From Leptospira sanjuanensis (GTDB lineage: Bacteria; Spirochaetota; Leptospiria; Leptospirales; Leptospiraceae), in contig NZ_JAIZBH010000001.1 of the NCBI RefSeq assembly GCF_022267375.1, forward strand, positions 62,001-126,000: 64,000 nt of DNA. The letters run 5' to 3'. The position numbers and the translations under genes are program-made. Shown in pieces: positions 48,887 to 59,948 of this stretch. The notes beneath the pieces were generated by a model. That model was not told the DNA's origin, did not search any database, and worked only from the letters and a program-made list of their open reading frames with translations. The stretch's first letter is position 1. Each line of letters opens with the position of its first letter.

Positions 48887-49552
48887 TTATCGATTGGTAT
48901 AAAAGAACGCCAAGATCAGAGTAAGAATGATGAAAATCAGGTTGAGAATAAATCCGGAATGGAGCTGTTTCCGCTCCGTCGGTTTTAGAAAATAAGCGGC
49001 GAAGATCACGGAGATAAAACCGCCTAAGTGCGCCCAACGTGCAATTCCATCGTCCGAAAATACGTTTGTAATATCGGAATAGACCATGATCCAAGCGACG
49101 AGAAAGACCGGGAAAGGAATATTCTTTCCGTTGAATCGAAGCGAGAAGGGAGAAAGCAAAGCGGCGACGGCGGCGATGCCAGAAATCGCACCCGACGCGC
49201 CGACTACGGGAGTCGAGTCATGGAGAATGACTCCTCGAATGAACGAGTCCAACAAAGATGAAATCAATGCCGCCATAAAAAAGAACAACAGCCATCTTCC
49301 CTTACCCGCTTTGAACTCCACGGCTCTCCCGAGAAAGAAAAGATAAAACATATTTCCGAATAAGTGTATTAGATTTCCGTGATAGAATACCGCGCCGATC
49401 CATGCGATCGGATGGATTCTTCCGGGATGATTGAGAAAATAAAGCCGGATCAGATGTTCGGGTACGAAAATGTTCACGAGAAAAAAAATCGCAACATTCA
49501 AAAAAACGAAAAAAGTCGTAAGAGGAAATTCAAAAAGGAGAATTCGAATCAA
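48887..49552 (-). CDS. Rhomboid family intramembrane serine protease
   Basis: This 221-residue membrane protein has six helices. The serine of GASGAISG near residue 120 and the histidine of ARWAHLGGF near residue 187 make the rhomboid catalytic pair, and [20 protein letters not shown] carries the conserved His and Asn of helix 2. It cuts transmembrane proteins inside the membrane; the target is unknown. The start is TTG, overlapping the TetR stop as TTGA, with AGGA at good spacing, so the two are coupled. Confidence 0.88.
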   Translation of the reverse strand: MIRILLFEFPLTTFFVFLNVAIFFLVNIFVPEHLIRLYFLNHPGRIHPIAWIGAVFYHGNLIHLFGNMFYLFFLGRAVEFKAGKGRWLLFFFMAALISSLLDSFIRGVILHDSTPVVGASGAISGIAAVAALLSPFSLRFNGKNIPFPVFLVAWIMVYSDITNVFSDDGIARWAHLGGFISVIFAAYFLKPTERKQLHSGFILNLIFIILTLILAFFYTNR

Positions 49553-50241
49553 AGTGTTTCCTGTCCTTCGGGAAAATATCGGGTAAGATAGGATTTAAGA
49601 ATAATCTTCAGTTCGATGATCATTCGATTTGAAAATTCCTTATCTTTTTGTTCGCGAATCCAGCGATTGAGGATTGCATCCGTAACTTCGACGACGATTC
49701 TTGAGATGATTTTATTTTCGGCTGGTTCGACGTTGAACTGGGAAAGAATCATCGAAACATTTTCCGCAATCTTAATGTTGTTTTCGCGGTCGATTTCGAT
49801 CAGCTCTGGGTCTTGTTTCATGGAAGACCAAAGAGGAGCGAAACCGGGTTCGGTAAGATAAAAGTTCGCAAAAGAATCGATCACTGAGTCGATCAAATCT
49901 TCCCAGGATTTTCCGGAGAGATCGGATTCAAAAATCGCGGAAAGCATTAGGTTGACTCGTTCCAAATGCCTTTGTCCGACCGCGTTGAGTACGGCGTGTT
50001 TGTTCGGAAAGTATTGATACAACGATCCGATGGGAATTTCCGCTTCGAGTGCGATCATATTCGTGGTGATCGCTTCCGCTCCGTGTCTTTCTAAGAGAAC
50101 GGCGACTACGTCCAAAATTTTCTGAACTCGATCAATGGATCGTTTCTGAGACGGTTCTTTTCTCGGGTTCAGAAGAGACGGATCTTTCCCTGTTTCGCTA
50201 TTTATAACTTTCTTAGCTTTGACTGTTTTCTTTGAAATCAA
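49549..50241 (-). CDS. TetR/AcrR family transcriptional regulator (rhomboid-linked)
   Basis: This protein of about 230 residues has a basic leader and then a TetR helix-turn-helix near residues 45-90 ([39 protein letters not shown]). The leader of ~40 residues (rich in Lys and Ser) before the first helix is unusually long. I chose the TTG preceded by GGAG; a TTG six codons upstream is also possible. The rhomboid gene follows with a 4-base overlap. A palindrome lies 70 bases upstream and may be its operator. Confidence 0.85.
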   Translation of the reverse strand: MISKKTVKAKKVINSETGKDPSLLNPRKEPSQKRSIDRVQKILDVVAVLLERHGAEAITTNMIALEAEIPIGSLYQYFPNKHAVLNAVGQRHLERVNLMLSAIFESDLSGKSWEDLIDSVIDSFANFYLTEPGFAPLWSSMKQDPELIEIDRENNIKIAENVSMILSQFNVEPAENKIISRIVVEVTDAILNRWIREQKDKEFSNRMIIELKIILKSYLTRYFPEGQETL

Positions 50242-50593
50242 TTCCGATCTCCGTCCCAAAGAGGATCTGTCTCCATTTATGGATTTCGTTGGATAAATTC
50301 AAGAAAAGTTATTCATGGAAACATGAATTGTTTTGAGATTCCGATTCGATTGAAATTGAAATTCATTCTAAAATTTGAAAACGTTTTCATCTTCGAATTC
50401 GATTGAATTCTCCCATTACGTTTCTCGAAAATCCCCTTTGGTTCTTGTAATTTCGCAGTTTAAAAAAAAATCGGCTATCTCGATCGAATCGGAACGAATT
50501 TTTCCGAGATTCATGCCGGTTTTCGTACGCTCCAGAACCGTTGAAGGGGAAAGAAAAATGCGCTTGAATTCGAATGAAGAGGAAGGATAAATT
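50242..50593. other. Divergent intergenic region between TetR and coiled-coil genes
   Basis: About 350 bases hold the promoters of the TetR-rhomboid unit and of the coiled-coil protein gene. I see one clear palindrome, near 50311-50328, and no convincing gene; short open frames here lack ribosome sites. Confidence 0.5.
50311..50328. promoter_or_regulatory. Palindrome upstream of TetR-rhomboid unit, candidate operator
   Basis: ATTCATG and CATGAAT are exact inverted repeats around a 4-base centre (GAAA). The site is 70 bases before the TetR start codon, which fits autoregulation. Confidence 0.4.
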
Positions 50594-51199
50594 ATGATGT
50601 CGGATTTGGTTCATAAAATTCCACCTCGATTAGAAGAGATTCTCGGGTCGGATGGAAAGGAACAATTTTTGGTTTTTTTAAACGAGGCATTCATGATCTC
50701 CAAAAACCTGATCTTAGAAGCGGGACATCAGCGTTTTGAAACGACTTTGAAATCCGAAATATCGAAAATCGAAGTTATGATGGAGACGTTTAAAACGAAC
50801 TTTTCCGGAAACTTGGAGCGGCTTCAACATAATGTGGATCTGAAGATCGTAAAAATTCACGGAGAAATTTCCGAACTTCGTGCGGAACTGAAAGTCAATG
50901 TGAACGAACTTCATTCTAAGATTTTATTCGTTCAACACAAGTTGGAAATGGACGTCGCTGAACTTCGACAAGAGATGGGAGAATTTCGGATGGAACTGAA
51001 AGATGAAATTGCCGTTCTTCGAACCGAACTAAAAACCGATATGGCTAATCTTCGTGCAGAATGGAAATCGGATCTTCTGGAAGTGCAAAAATCAATCGTC
51101 GACATTCACAGAGCGATCGCATTTCAGACGCGCTGGATCCTCGCGGGAATGGTCGGTGTCGCAACTCTTTCGGCGGCGATCGGAAAGTTGATTCATTGA
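50594..51199 (+). CDS. Coiled-coil protein with C-terminal membrane helix (LA_3696/DUF1640-like)
   Basis: This 201-residue protein is a long coiled coil (residues ~45-170, with heptads such as ELRAELKVNVNELHSKI and AVLRTELKTDMANLRAEWKS) that ends in one membrane helix (WILAGMVGVATLSAAIGKL). This layout fits the DUF1640 group and a Leptospira family known as LA_3696 (name from memory), which occurs in many copies in these genomes. AAGGA precedes the ATG. Its stop codon directly touches a 20-bp copy of the tRNA-Leu 3' end. The function is unknown. Confidence 0.78.
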   Translation: MMSDLVHKIPPRLEEILGSDGKEQFLVFLNEAFMISKNLILEAGHQRFETTLKSEISKIEVMMETFKTNFSGNLERLQHNVDLKIVKIHGEISELRAELKVNVNELHSKILFVQHKLEMDVAELRQEMGEFRMELKDEIAVLRTELKTDMANLRAEWKSDLLEVQKSIVDIHRAIAFQTRWILAGMVGVATLSAAIGKLIH

Positions 51200-51466
<267 letters not shown>

Positions 51467-51559
51467 TGGAATGCAGTGAGAAACTGCTCTTACAATTTCG
51501 GGAGACTCGGGTTTTCCGTCATCCATTATTTTGGAATTCATTGACACGGAGGTCGTTCC

Positions 51560-52157
<598 letters not shown>

Positions 52158-52161
<4 letters not shown>

Positions 52162-52790
52162 TCGCCATTCTCGATTACGGAATGGGAAACATTCATTCCT
52201 GCATCAAAGCCGTTTCGCTTTATACGAATGATTACGTTTTTACGAATGATCGTTCTGTCATTGAAAATTCAAAAGCTCTAATATTGCCGGGCGACGGTCA
52301 CTTTGATAAAGCTATGGAGAATTTGAATTCCACAGGTCTTCGCGAAACGATCGACAAACACGTGAACGCGGGAAAACCTCTTTTCGGAATCTGCATCGGC
52401 TTTCAGATTCTTTTCGAATCTTCCGAAGAGACGGCGCAAGGTACGAAAAAAGAACAGATCGAAGGTCTGGGCTACATCAAAGGAAAGATCAAAAAGTTTC
52501 AAGGCAAAGACTTTAAGGTTCCTCATATCGGATGGAACCGTCTTCAAATCCGCAGAAAGGAGAAGAGCGTTCTTTTAAAAGGAATCCAAGATCAATCCTT
52601 CTTTTACTTTATTCATTCTTACAGACCGACGGACGCGGAAGGAAACGCGATCACCGGTCTTTGCGATTACTATCAGGAAAAATTTCCCGCGGTAGTCGAA
52701 AAAAATAATATTTTCGGGACTCAGTTCCACCCCGAAAAGTCTCATACTCATGGACTTAAACTTTTGGAGAATTTCATTCATTCCGTATGA
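52158..52790 (+). CDS. hisH: Imidazole glycerol phosphate synthase, glutaminase subunit
   Basis: This 210-residue class I glutaminase supplies ammonia to HisF. The nucleophile is in [12 protein letters not shown] (GxCxGxQ) and the other catalytic residues are in [12 protein letters not shown]. The N-terminus [13 protein letters not shown] is typical. The start is GTG, overlapping the hisB stop as GTGA. hisF is not next to it in this window. Confidence 0.94.
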
Positions 52791-53512
52791 TCATCATTCC
52801 CGCCATCGATCTATTAGATAATTGTGCCGTTCGTCTTTTCAAAGGAAATTACGAAGAAAAGAAAATCTATTCCTCAGAACCTTGGAAACTCGCAGAAGGT
52901 TTTGCAAAGAACGGCGCGACCTTGCTTCACTTGGTCGATCTGAACGGAGCCAGAAATCAACTCGGTATCAACGAGCTTTCCATTCTGAAAATACGTGAAA
53001 CGACTTCGCTCAAAGTGCAGTTAGGCGGAGGAATCCGCGACAAGGAAAAACTCGCTTATTACGATAAAATCGGAATCGATCGTTTTATTTTGGGAACGGC
53101 CGCGGTGACCGACCCGGATCTTTTGAAATACGCTTTGGATCAATACGGAAAAGATAGAGTCGTCGTAGCGGTGGACGCGCGCGACGGGATCGTAAAGATC
53201 GCGGGATGGGAAAAAGATTCCGGCGTTCATTACCGAGATCTAATGGAACGTCTTGCAAAGGCGGGTATCGAACACGTGGTCTTTACGGACATCGCTCAGG
53301 ACGGAACTCTGGCAGGGCCGAATTTGGAAGCCTATCGAGAGATTTTAAATTCTTATCCGTTTCAAGTGATCGCTTCCGGAGGAATCTCCTCCTTAAAGGA
53401 TCTTATGGATCTTTCCTCGCTTGATACGAAGATTCCTTTGTTCGGTGTGATTACCGGCAAGGCGTTGTACGAAGGAAAGCTGGATCTTGCGGAAGCGATC
53501 TCTTCCATCTAA
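52787..53512 (+). CDS. hisA: Phosphoribosylformimino-5-aminoimidazole carboxamide ribotide isomerase
   Basis: This 241-residue TIM-barrel enzyme performs the Amadori isomerisation of histidine synthesis. It has [15 protein letters not shown] at the N-terminus with the catalytic Asp, VQLGGGIRD in the middle, and [15 protein letters not shown] followed by VIASGGISS with the second catalytic Asp and phosphate-binding glycines. The ATG overlaps the end of hisH by 4 bases. The operon seems to stop here. Confidence 0.94.
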   Translation: MIIIPAIDLLDNCAVRLFKGNYEEKKIYSSEPWKLAEGFAKNGATLLHLVDLNGARNQLGINELSILKIRETTSLKVQLGGGIRDKEKLAYYDKIGIDRFILGTAAVTDPDLLKYALDQYGKDRVVVAVDARDGIVKIAGWEKDSGVHYRDLMERLAKAGIEHVVFTDIAQDGTLAGPNLEAYREILNSYPFQVIASGGISSLKDLMDLSSLDTKIPLFGVITGKALYEGKLDLAEAISSI

Positions 53513-53601
53513 GGAAACCGAATTCGAAATTAGTTTTTTCTTTTCATCTGAAAAGGAACCATACATAAAGGTAAATCGATCTTAAAGGATCGGGGAAACT
53601 C

Positions 53602-54822
53602 ATGAGCCAACTTTCTAAAAATAAAATATCCATCATTCTTTCCGCATTAGGACTGCTTCTTTCGTTTTTATTGATTCAAAAATATTACGGAGATCCGAGC
53701 TCCGTCGGCGAAACTCTTTGCAACGCTTTGAGCGAATCCGGTTCCTGCGACAAGGTTTCCGAAAGTTCTTATTCCGCGATCCGGAACGTTCCCGGTTTAG
53801 GCGATATTCCGATCGCTTTGTTCGGCTTTGTATTTTACGGTTTCGTAGGTTTCCTTTTCGTATTATCAGAAATCAAAAAAGAAACGGCCGAATCCAATCT
53901 CAGACTCGCGTTTTACGTTTTGGTTCTCGGTTTGGTTGCGGATGCCGGATTGTTCATTATTTCGGTCGGAGTGATCAAAGCGTTATGCGGTCTTTGTGTC
54001 GCAACATACGTGGTTACGATCGCGCTTCTCGCCGTGAACTTTTCCGAGTTTAAAAAACTTTCCGATAAATCGATTCAATCGGTTACGAATTCATTAAACG
54101 GAAATATATTGAATCTTTTGATCGTGGTTCTTTCCTTTTTCGTCTTCGGCCTTTATGCAGGGAGAATTTCCACAGGCGGTGTGAGATTGGTTTCGGGCGC
54201 TGCAAACGGAGAAAAATCCATTCCCGAGCAGTTGAAGGAATTTGAAACCACGGCGACCGTTTCGATCGATCTGAAGGATGCTCCTGTCGTCGGCGATCCG
54301 AACGCGCCGATTACGATCGTAAAATATGCTGATTTTAACTGCGGTCATTGTATGCACACGAGCAAGATTTTGAAATCATTCCTGAGTGAATACAACGGAA
54401 TTATCAAAGTCGCTTATAAGAATTTTCCGTTGGACGGAAACTGCAATCGTCTCGTGGGAAGGAAATCCCCCGAAGCGAGTTCCTGCGTTGCTGCGAGCGC
54501 CGCGCTTTGTGCGAATCAACAGAACAAATTTTATCCGGTCTACACAGGGTTATACGATGATAACGAAGCCGGTGTGATGCATACGGCCGTAACCGTGAGC
54601 CGCCTTGCGGAAAAGAACGGATTGAAAATGGATCAGTTCCGCGCCTGTATGAGTTCTTCCAAGATTAGAGATCAGATCAATCGGGAAGTGGACGAGGCGG
54701 AACAATTGAAGATCAATTCCACTCCGACTTTGTTCATCAACAACAAACCTCTTCCGAAGAGCGGAACACCGGACGTAGACTTTTTACACCAACTGATCAA
54801 TCAGCTGATTAAACAAAGCTGA
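53602..54822 (+). CDS. Vitamin K epoxide reductase-like protein fused to a DsbA-like thioredoxin domain
   Basis: This 406-residue protein joins an inner-membrane VKOR domain (residues ~1-160: four or five helices, the pair [19 protein letters not shown] as redox CxxC) and a periplasmic DsbA-like domain (~230-406) with active site FNCGHCMHT (CGHC) and the cis-proline strand [10 protein letters not shown]. It should oxidise cysteines of exported proteins to disulfides and pass electrons to quinone through the VKOR part. This replaces separate DsbA and DsbB proteins. A small hairpin precedes the ATG. Confidence 0.92.
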   Translation: MSQLSKNKISIILSALGLLLSFLLIQKYYGDPSSVGETLCNALSESGSCDKVSESSYSAIRNVPGLGDIPIALFGFVFYGFVGFLFVLSEIKKETAESNLRLAFYVLVLGLVADAGLFIISVGVIKALCGLCVATYVVTIALLAVNFSEFKKLSDKSIQSVTNSLNGNILNLLIVVLSFFVFGLYAGRISTGGVRLVSGAANGEKSIPEQLKEFETTATVSIDLKDAPVVGDPNAPITIVKYADFNCGHCMHTSKILKSFLSEYNGIIKVAYKNFPLDGNCNRLVGRKSPEASSCVAASAALCANQQNKFYPVYTGLYDDNEAGVMHTAVTVSRLAEKNGLKMDQFRACMSSSKIRDQINREVDEAEQLKINSTPTLFINNKPLPKSGTPDVDFLHQLINQLIKQS

Positions 54823-54840
54823 CGTTAATATCGTTCGAAC

Positions 54841-55365
54841 ATGGAGACGGATAAACGATTCTGCAGAAACTGCGGCACTCATATTTTAGCCGAGTCCGTT
54901 CAGTGCGTCTTCTGCGGATCGTTTCAGACTCCCGGTTCGGTTCCTTGGTATCGATACGTTTCCGAAAGTAAATTCTTTCGGACAAAGCTGCTTTATCCTA
55001 TTTTTCCCGTTCTGGGTTTGCTTTTACCGGTACTTCATTTCTTTTTTTGGCTTGGAAAGATTCCCTTTTCCGTTTCGATATTATTCTTTATATGGACGTT
55101 GATCTTTTCGATTTCGGGTTGGATCGGGGAATTGATCTTGGACTTGAAATTTCGCGGAGACGTAAAGGACTTCAAGGAAGGATTTATAGAATGGCAAAAA
55201 CATCTCTATGATCGTTCTCCGTATCTTTCGTATTTCGGCATGATCCTTTTCGTAGCGACGCCATTGATTCAATGGCAGAATTCCCTTTGGTTCTCCATGG
55301 CTTCCGCGAGCATCTGGACCTTATTGATTTCCTTTATTTCCCTAATCATCATTCCGCTAATTTAG
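54841..55365 (+). CDS. Membrane protein with N-terminal zinc ribbon
   Basis: This 174-residue protein begins with a zinc ribbon ([19 protein letters not shown], four cysteines as two CxxC pairs) and continues with four predicted membrane helices. Proteins with a zinc-ribbon head and a membrane tail are common but of unknown function. It lies 18 bases after the VKOR-DsbA gene and 6 bases before the SpoIIE phosphatase gene, so all three are probably co-transcribed. Confidence 0.75.
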   Translation: METDKRFCRNCGTHILAESVQCVFCGSFQTPGSVPWYRYVSESKFFRTKLLYPIFPVLGLLLPVLHFFFWLGKIPFSVSILFFIWTLIFSISGWIGELILDLKFRGDVKDFKEGFIEWQKHLYDRSPYLSYFGMILFVATPLIQWQNSLWFSMASASIWTLLISFISLIIIPLI

Positions 55366-55371
55366 AAATTT

Positions 55372-56778
55372 ATGAATTTCTCAAATTTAAAAAGAACGCT
55401 CCGGCTTCCGGTCACGTTGAACTGGATTTTCGGGGGAATTTTCGTATCCGTATTATTCTCGATTCTGAAATTTTTCGATACGGAAGGATTGGAAAAGGTT
55501 TCTTATTTCGAACTCACGCTTCTTGTCGTATTAAATATTGCGGCAGCGCTTCCTTTGAATTATCAGCTCGCGCGAGGAAAATGGAATCTTCAGAGATGGA
55601 TGAAGTTTTCGTTTTATTGCTGGTATGTTCCGATGTTGCTTTGCAACGCATGGCTGACCGTTCAAGTTCCCGATTTTTTAGTCGTAATGATTACGACGCT
55701 TTACGCGGGTTATCTCGCTTCCTTCGGAGTAATGGAACGAAGATATTTTATCTTCGGAGCTTTGATCTACGCGTTCGCTCTGTTCGTTTTTTATTTTACC
55801 GGAATCGCGGGAACTTCTCCCGTACGTCTGAGCGATCGGACCTTGGTGATCTTTTTTATCGTCTTCGTAGTAACGGTATTGTTATACTTTTATTGGATGA
55901 GCGAGGCCTCCGGATTTTTAAAGACACAAACTTCGACCGTTCAAAAACTTTTGCGCGAATCCAGAAAGGATAAACGAAAACTTTCGGAGGAAAGAAGGAC
56001 GATCGAAGAACTGATGGCTCAGTTGAATAAATCGTTTCACATCATCAAAAAGGATCTTTCCACCGCAAAAAGAATCCAGAAGAGTATGCTTCCTTCCGGG
56101 TATGAAGAATTCTCCGAGTTGAAAATCCGGGCCGAATACATTCCCAAGGACGAAGTCGGCGGTGATTTTTACGACGTAACCCGAACCGGTCCCGGGACAT
56201 ATCGTTTGTTTCTCGCGGACGCAACGGGTCACGGGGTTCAAGGCGCTTTGATCACGATGGCGATCAAGGTTGCGTACGAGTTCGTAAAACAATCCGGAAA
56301 ACGTCCCGGAGAAATATTAGAAATCTTGAATGACGATTTCATTTCCAAGTTCCGATCATTGAATCTATATTACACATGTATTCTCGCGGATTTGGATTTA
56401 AACAAGGGAGTTTTGCGGTATTCGTCCGCCGGTCATCCCGAGCAAATTTTGCTGCACGATTCCGAGTTTATGCTTTTGCATAAAACGGGGAGAATGATCG
56501 GACTTTCTCCGGCTTCGATCTATAAGGACCGGATTCAAAAACTTTTACCGAGTGATCGACTTTTTTTATTTTCAGACGGTTTGTTCGAGGAGCTCAACGC
56601 TCGGAAGGAATTTTACGGAGAAGAACGACTTCAAACTTTGATCCGGGAGAATCTCGGTCGATCCGCAAAGGAAATCGTCGATCTGGTTTTGGAAGACCTC
56701 CGCGATTTCACGAAGGACAACAGTTTTCAGGACGATTTAACCGTGATCTCGATTCAAATCCCCGATACGATTCGGTAA
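55372..56778 (+). CDS. Membrane SpoIIE-type PP2C phosphatase (short form)
   Basis: This 468-residue protein has about six N-terminal membrane helices (residues ~1-190), a coiled coil (~195-245) and a SpoIIE phosphatase domain (~250-465). Motifs visible are LKIRAEYIPKDEVGGDFYDV, LFLADATGHGVQGALITMA, LFSDGLFEE and QDDLTVISIQ. It lacks the HAMP and TPR parts of the two large paralogs at the left side of the window. It probably dephosphorylates a STAS protein. The target is unknown. Confidence 0.92.
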   Translation: MNFSNLKRTLRLPVTLNWIFGGIFVSVLFSILKFFDTEGLEKVSYFELTLLVVLNIAAALPLNYQLARGKWNLQRWMKFSFYCWYVPMLLCNAWLTVQVPDFLVVMITTLYAGYLASFGVMERRYFIFGALIYAFALFVFYFTGIAGTSPVRLSDRTLVIFFIVFVVTVLLYFYWMSEASGFLKTQTSTVQKLLRESRKDKRKLSEERRTIEELMAQLNKSFHIIKKDLSTAKRIQKSMLPSGYEEFSELKIRAEYIPKDEVGGDFYDVTRTGPGTYRLFLADATGHGVQGALITMAIKVAYEFVKQSGKRPGEILEILNDDFISKFRSLNLYYTCILADLDLNKGVLRYSSAGHPEQILLHDSEFMLLHKTGRMIGLSPASIYKDRIQKLLPSDRLFLFSDGLFEELNARKEFYGEERLQTLIRENLGRSAKEIVDLVLEDLRDFTKDNSFQDDLTVISIQIPDTIR

Positions 56779-56853
56779 AAAATTTCTCACTTTCGATTCA
56801 CATAACGAAAATAGAATTTTCATTCTTTTCATCCTTTCGTATTTTGTTTCACT

Positions 56854-58671
56854 ATGTCCAATCACTCCTTTCTAAAAAGAATTCTTATCGGAATTCTGAT
56901 TTTACTTTCGCTCTCCTTGACGTTATTGTTTCATACGATTTTTTTTAAACCGCTCACCCTCGGCTTATTTTATGAAAAGATGTTTTGGGAATCCGTTTTG
57001 GATGATCCCGAATATCTGACTTCTCTCGGCGTTTTAAACGGATTCGGAATCAACGGCTATCAAAGAAAACTAACGGACATATCGATCGAGAAACAAAACC
57101 GTGATCTGGAAAAAGCAAAGAAGAATCTTGAAACTCTTTTGTCCTATGGCAAGGAAGGTTTGTCCGGTCAGGAGTTGCTGTCCTTTGAAATCTTGGAATG
57201 GTCTCTTCGATTAAAAGTTTCGGGAGAACGGTTTTTATTCCATGATTATCCGGCCAATCAGTTGTTCGGCGTTCAAAGCCAGCTTCCTACATTCTTGGCA
57301 ACCCAACATCCGATTCAGAATTCTCAGGACGTGGAAAATTTTATCGCGAGGCTGGACGCGGTTCCGCAAAAGATCGATCAGCTTTTGGAAGGAATTCTGT
57401 ATCGCGATAAAAACGGAATTCTTCCGCCTGATTTTATTTTGGATCGTTTGATTTCCGAGGTGAAAGGTTTCACCGAAGGTCCCGCGAAGAAAAATCTTCT
57501 CTATGCGGCTTTGGAAAGAAAGATAGGGAAACTCGATTCGATTTCCAAAGAAACGAAGGATCGATATTTGAATCAAGCCGAACAGTCGATCCAATCCGGG
57601 ATCTATCCGGCATATTCAAAATTACTAAATCTTTTTTTGGAACAGAAAAAACACTCCGATTCCAAAGCGGGAGTTTGGAAACTTCCCGACGGCGACTCCT
57701 ATTATTCTCAGGAATTGAAAAAACATACCACCACCGATTTGCCGCCGGAAGAAATCCACAAAATCGGATTGTCCGAGGTCGCGCGGATTCAAAACGAGAT
57801 GAAGACGATCTTAAAAAGTATCGGAAAGAATCAACCGATTCCGATCGCAATGGCCGAACTCAGAAAAGATCCCCGTTTTCTATTTCCCGATACGGAAGAG
57901 GGAAAACTGCAGGCATTGGAAGAATATAAGAGAATTCTAAAGGAATCCGAAGACAAAACGAAACCTCTGTTTTTGAGAATGCCTAAGAGCAAAGTCGAAG
58001 TGGAAAGGATTCCGGTCTTCAAGGAAAAGACCGCTCCGGGAGCCTATTACGACGAACCGGCGTTAGACGGTTCGCGGCCGGGAGTATTTTATGCGAATCT
58101 TCGCGATACGAAAGAAATACCGAAATTCGGAATGAACACATTGACGTATCACGAAGCGATTCCCGGACATCACCTCCAGATCGCGATCATGCAGGAATTA
58201 AAAGGACTTCCCCGTTTTAGAAACACGATCACCTTTACTGCCTATGTGGAAGGTTGGGCTTTGTATGCGGAACGTCTTGCAAAGGATTACGAATTTTTTA
58301 CCGATCCTTATGCGGACTTAGGAAGGCTGCAGGCGGAGTTGTTTCGAGCGGTTCGCCTCGTGGTCGATACGGGACTTCATTACAAACGTTGGAGCCGAGA
58401 ACAAGCGATCTCTTATATGATGACCAATACCGGAATGGCTCCTAAGGACGTGACCGCGGAGATCGAAAGATATATCGTTTATCCCGGGCAGGCTTGTTCG
58501 TATAAATTGGGAATGTTGAAGATTCTCGAATTAAGGGAAAAAGTTCGCGCACATCAAAAGGAAAAGTTCGACATTCAAAAATTCCATTCCGTCGTTTTGG
58601 ACAGCGGTTCCTTGCCTCTTACGATTCTGGAGAATCTCGTACAAACAGAATTGTTAAACGAAACCAAATGA
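56854..58671 (+). CDS. DUF885 family protein, probable metallopeptidase, membrane anchored
   Basis: This 605-residue protein has an N-terminal membrane anchor and a large helical DUF885 region. The zinc motif [10 protein letters not shown] (HExxxGHH type) lies near residue 433, and the downstream [10 protein letters not shown] and [17 protein letters not shown] stretches are typical for the family, which is related to M32-like carboxypeptidases. It should act outside the cytoplasm. It lies alone, 75 bases after the SpoIIE gene, convergent with thiD. Confidence 0.85.
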   Translation: MSNHSFLKRILIGILILLSLSLTLLFHTIFFKPLTLGLFYEKMFWESVLDDPEYLTSLGVLNGFGINGYQRKLTDISIEKQNRDLEKAKKNLETLLSYGKEGLSGQELLSFEILEWSLRLKVSGERFLFHDYPANQLFGVQSQLPTFLATQHPIQNSQDVENFIARLDAVPQKIDQLLEGILYRDKNGILPPDFILDRLISEVKGFTEGPAKKNLLYAALERKIGKLDSISKETKDRYLNQAEQSIQSGIYPAYSKLLNLFLEQKKHSDSKAGVWKLPDGDSYYSQELKKHTTTDLPPEEIHKIGLSEVARIQNEMKTILKSIGKNQPIPIAMAELRKDPRFLFPDTEEGKLQALEEYKRILKESEDKTKPLFLRMPKSKVEVERIPVFKEKTAPGAYYDEPALDGSRPGVFYANLRDTKEIPKFGMNTLTYHEAIPGHHLQIAIMQELKGLPRFRNTITFTAYVEGWALYAERLAKDYEFFTDPYADLGRLQAELFRAVRLVVDTGLHYKRWSREQAISYMMTNTGMAPKDVTAEIERYIVYPGQACSYKLGMLKILELREKVRAHQKEKFDIQKFHSVVLDSGSLPLTILENLVQTELLNETK

Positions 58672-58678
58672 GTTCGTT

Positions 58679-59488
58679 TTAAAATCTAGGCGTATGATTT
58701 AAGGTTTTATCTTTTCCGGCGGTATAGGCTTGTTCGATGGCCGCATGAAGATATTCTTTCGCGGAACGCACCGCTTCGAATAACGTTTTACCGTGCGCGA
58801 GATAGGATGTGATCGCGGAAGAATACGTGCAACCCGTTCCGTGCGGATAAAACCCGCTGACGAACGGTTTTTCGAATTTGGAGAGAGTTTTCCCATCGTA
58901 TAAAATATCGAGGGCGATTTTCTCGTTTTGCAAGTGACCGCCTTTGAGTAGCACTGGAACTTTAAATTTTTTGAATATTTCTTCCGCAAGGCCCGGCATT
59001 TCGTCGCTCTTTGAGATTTTTTTTCCGGAAAGAATCTCCGTTTCGTCAAGATTCGGAGTAATGAGATCGGAGATCGGAATCAACTTCGTTAACAGGGCTT
59101 CGATCGCTGAATCCTGTAAAAGTTTGGCGCCGCTGGTCGCGACCATTACAGGATCGATCACTAAGGAAAATATCCTTCCTTCTTTCTTTCGCGAAGTCAA
59201 AAGCGAACTCGTCCTTTCGATGATCGCCGTTGAAAACAACATCCCCGTTTTGATCGCTTGGACGGGAAAGTAATCGAGAACAGCCGCAATTTGTTTTTCC
59301 AAAAAGTCCGCATCCACTTCTAAGATGCCGGTTACGCCGGAAGGGTTCTGCGCGGTTAAACAAGTGATCGCGGATGTTCCGAAAGTATCCAATGCGGTGA
59401 ATGTTTTGAGATCCGCCTGAATTCCTGCGCCGCCTCCCGAGTCCGAGCCGGCGATCGTAAGAGTTACTGGTTTGATGATATGAGTCAT
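58679..59488 (-). CDS. thiD: Hydroxymethylpyrimidine/phosphomethylpyrimidine kinase
   Basis: This protein of about 269 residues phosphorylates hydroxymethylpyrimidine (phosphate) in thiamine synthesis. It starts [19 protein letters not shown], has VTSITC-like [21 protein letters not shown] and, near the C-terminus, [17 protein letters not shown] as the ribokinase-type active site with the catalytic cysteine. GGAAG lies at good spacing before the ATG. It lies 44 bases after the alkyltransferase-like gene on the same strand. Confidence 0.93.
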   Translation of the reverse strand: MTHIIKPVTLTIAGSDSGGGAGIQADLKTFTALDTFGTSAITCLTAQNPSGVTGILEVDADFLEKQIAAVLDYFPVQAIKTGMLFSTAIIERTSSLLTSRKKEGRIFSLVIDPVMVATSGAKLLQDSAIEALLTKLIPISDLITPNLDETEILSGKKISKSDEMPGLAEEIFKKFKVPVLLKGGHLQNEKIALDILYDGKTLSKFEKPFVSGFYPHGTGCTYSSAITSYLAHGKTLFEAVRSAKEYLHAAIEQAYTAGKDKTLNHTPRF

Positions 59489-59532
59489 GGATGAATCTTC
59501 CAATTTCCGGGTCGTAAGAAACCAGGAAAATT

Positions 59533-59946
59533 TTATTTTCTTTTTTTCCGGGCGGTCTTGTGAGGAATCGTGTCCGGCCATCCGAAAACTTTCAAGTCTA
59601 CCGTTTCCGCGGAGTTGAAACGAATTCCTTCGTCTTCGAGCATTTTCTTTTGTAAAATCGAGCGCCCCGTATCTCCTCGAAAGGAAATTTTTCCCTGGCC
59701 GTTGATCACTCTCTGCCAAGGAACTTTTTGTTCCTGACCTTTGGATAACGCGTTCAAAGCATAACCGACGGCGCGAGAGGCTCTCGGTTTTCCCAAAAGA
59801 GCCGCGATTCTTCCGTACGAAGTGACCTTGCCTCGGGGAACTTTTTTTACCAACGCATACACTTCCTTAAAAAAAGAAGTCTCAGAAGAATTTTTTTCCT
59901 CTTTCACGTTATGCGTCTTTGCTTTGAGTTTCGATTTTAAAACCAT
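59533..59946 (-). CDS. Alkyltransferase-like protein (ATL), Trp in place of the active-site Cys
   Basis: This 137-residue protein has the DNA-binding fold of O6-methylguanine-DNA methyltransferases ([30 protein letters not shown]), but the active-site PCHRV is PWQRV here, so it cannot accept an alkyl group. Such ATL proteins bind O6-alkylguanine and hand the lesion to nucleotide excision repair. The histidine next to the position is Gln in this protein. It directly follows the histidine kinase gene (2 bases between). Confidence 0.88.
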   Translation of the reverse strand: MVLKSKLKAKTHNVKEEKNSSETSFFKEVYALVKKVPRGKVTSYGRIAALLGKPRASRAVGYALNALSKGQEQKVPWQRVINGQGKISFRGDTGRSILQKKMLEDEGIRFNSAETVDLKVFGWPDTIPHKTARKKRK

Positions 59947-59948
59947 GA

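Noticed and set aside
53577..53592. Small hairpin before the VKOR-DsbA start codon
   Set aside because: The stem is only 5 bp with a 6-base loop and could arise by chance.
55272..55973. Plus-strand frame of 233 residues overlapping the SpoIIE phosphatase gene
   Set aside because: It covers the end of the zinc-ribbon gene and the start of the phosphatase gene in another frame, with Arg/Phe-rich shadow composition.
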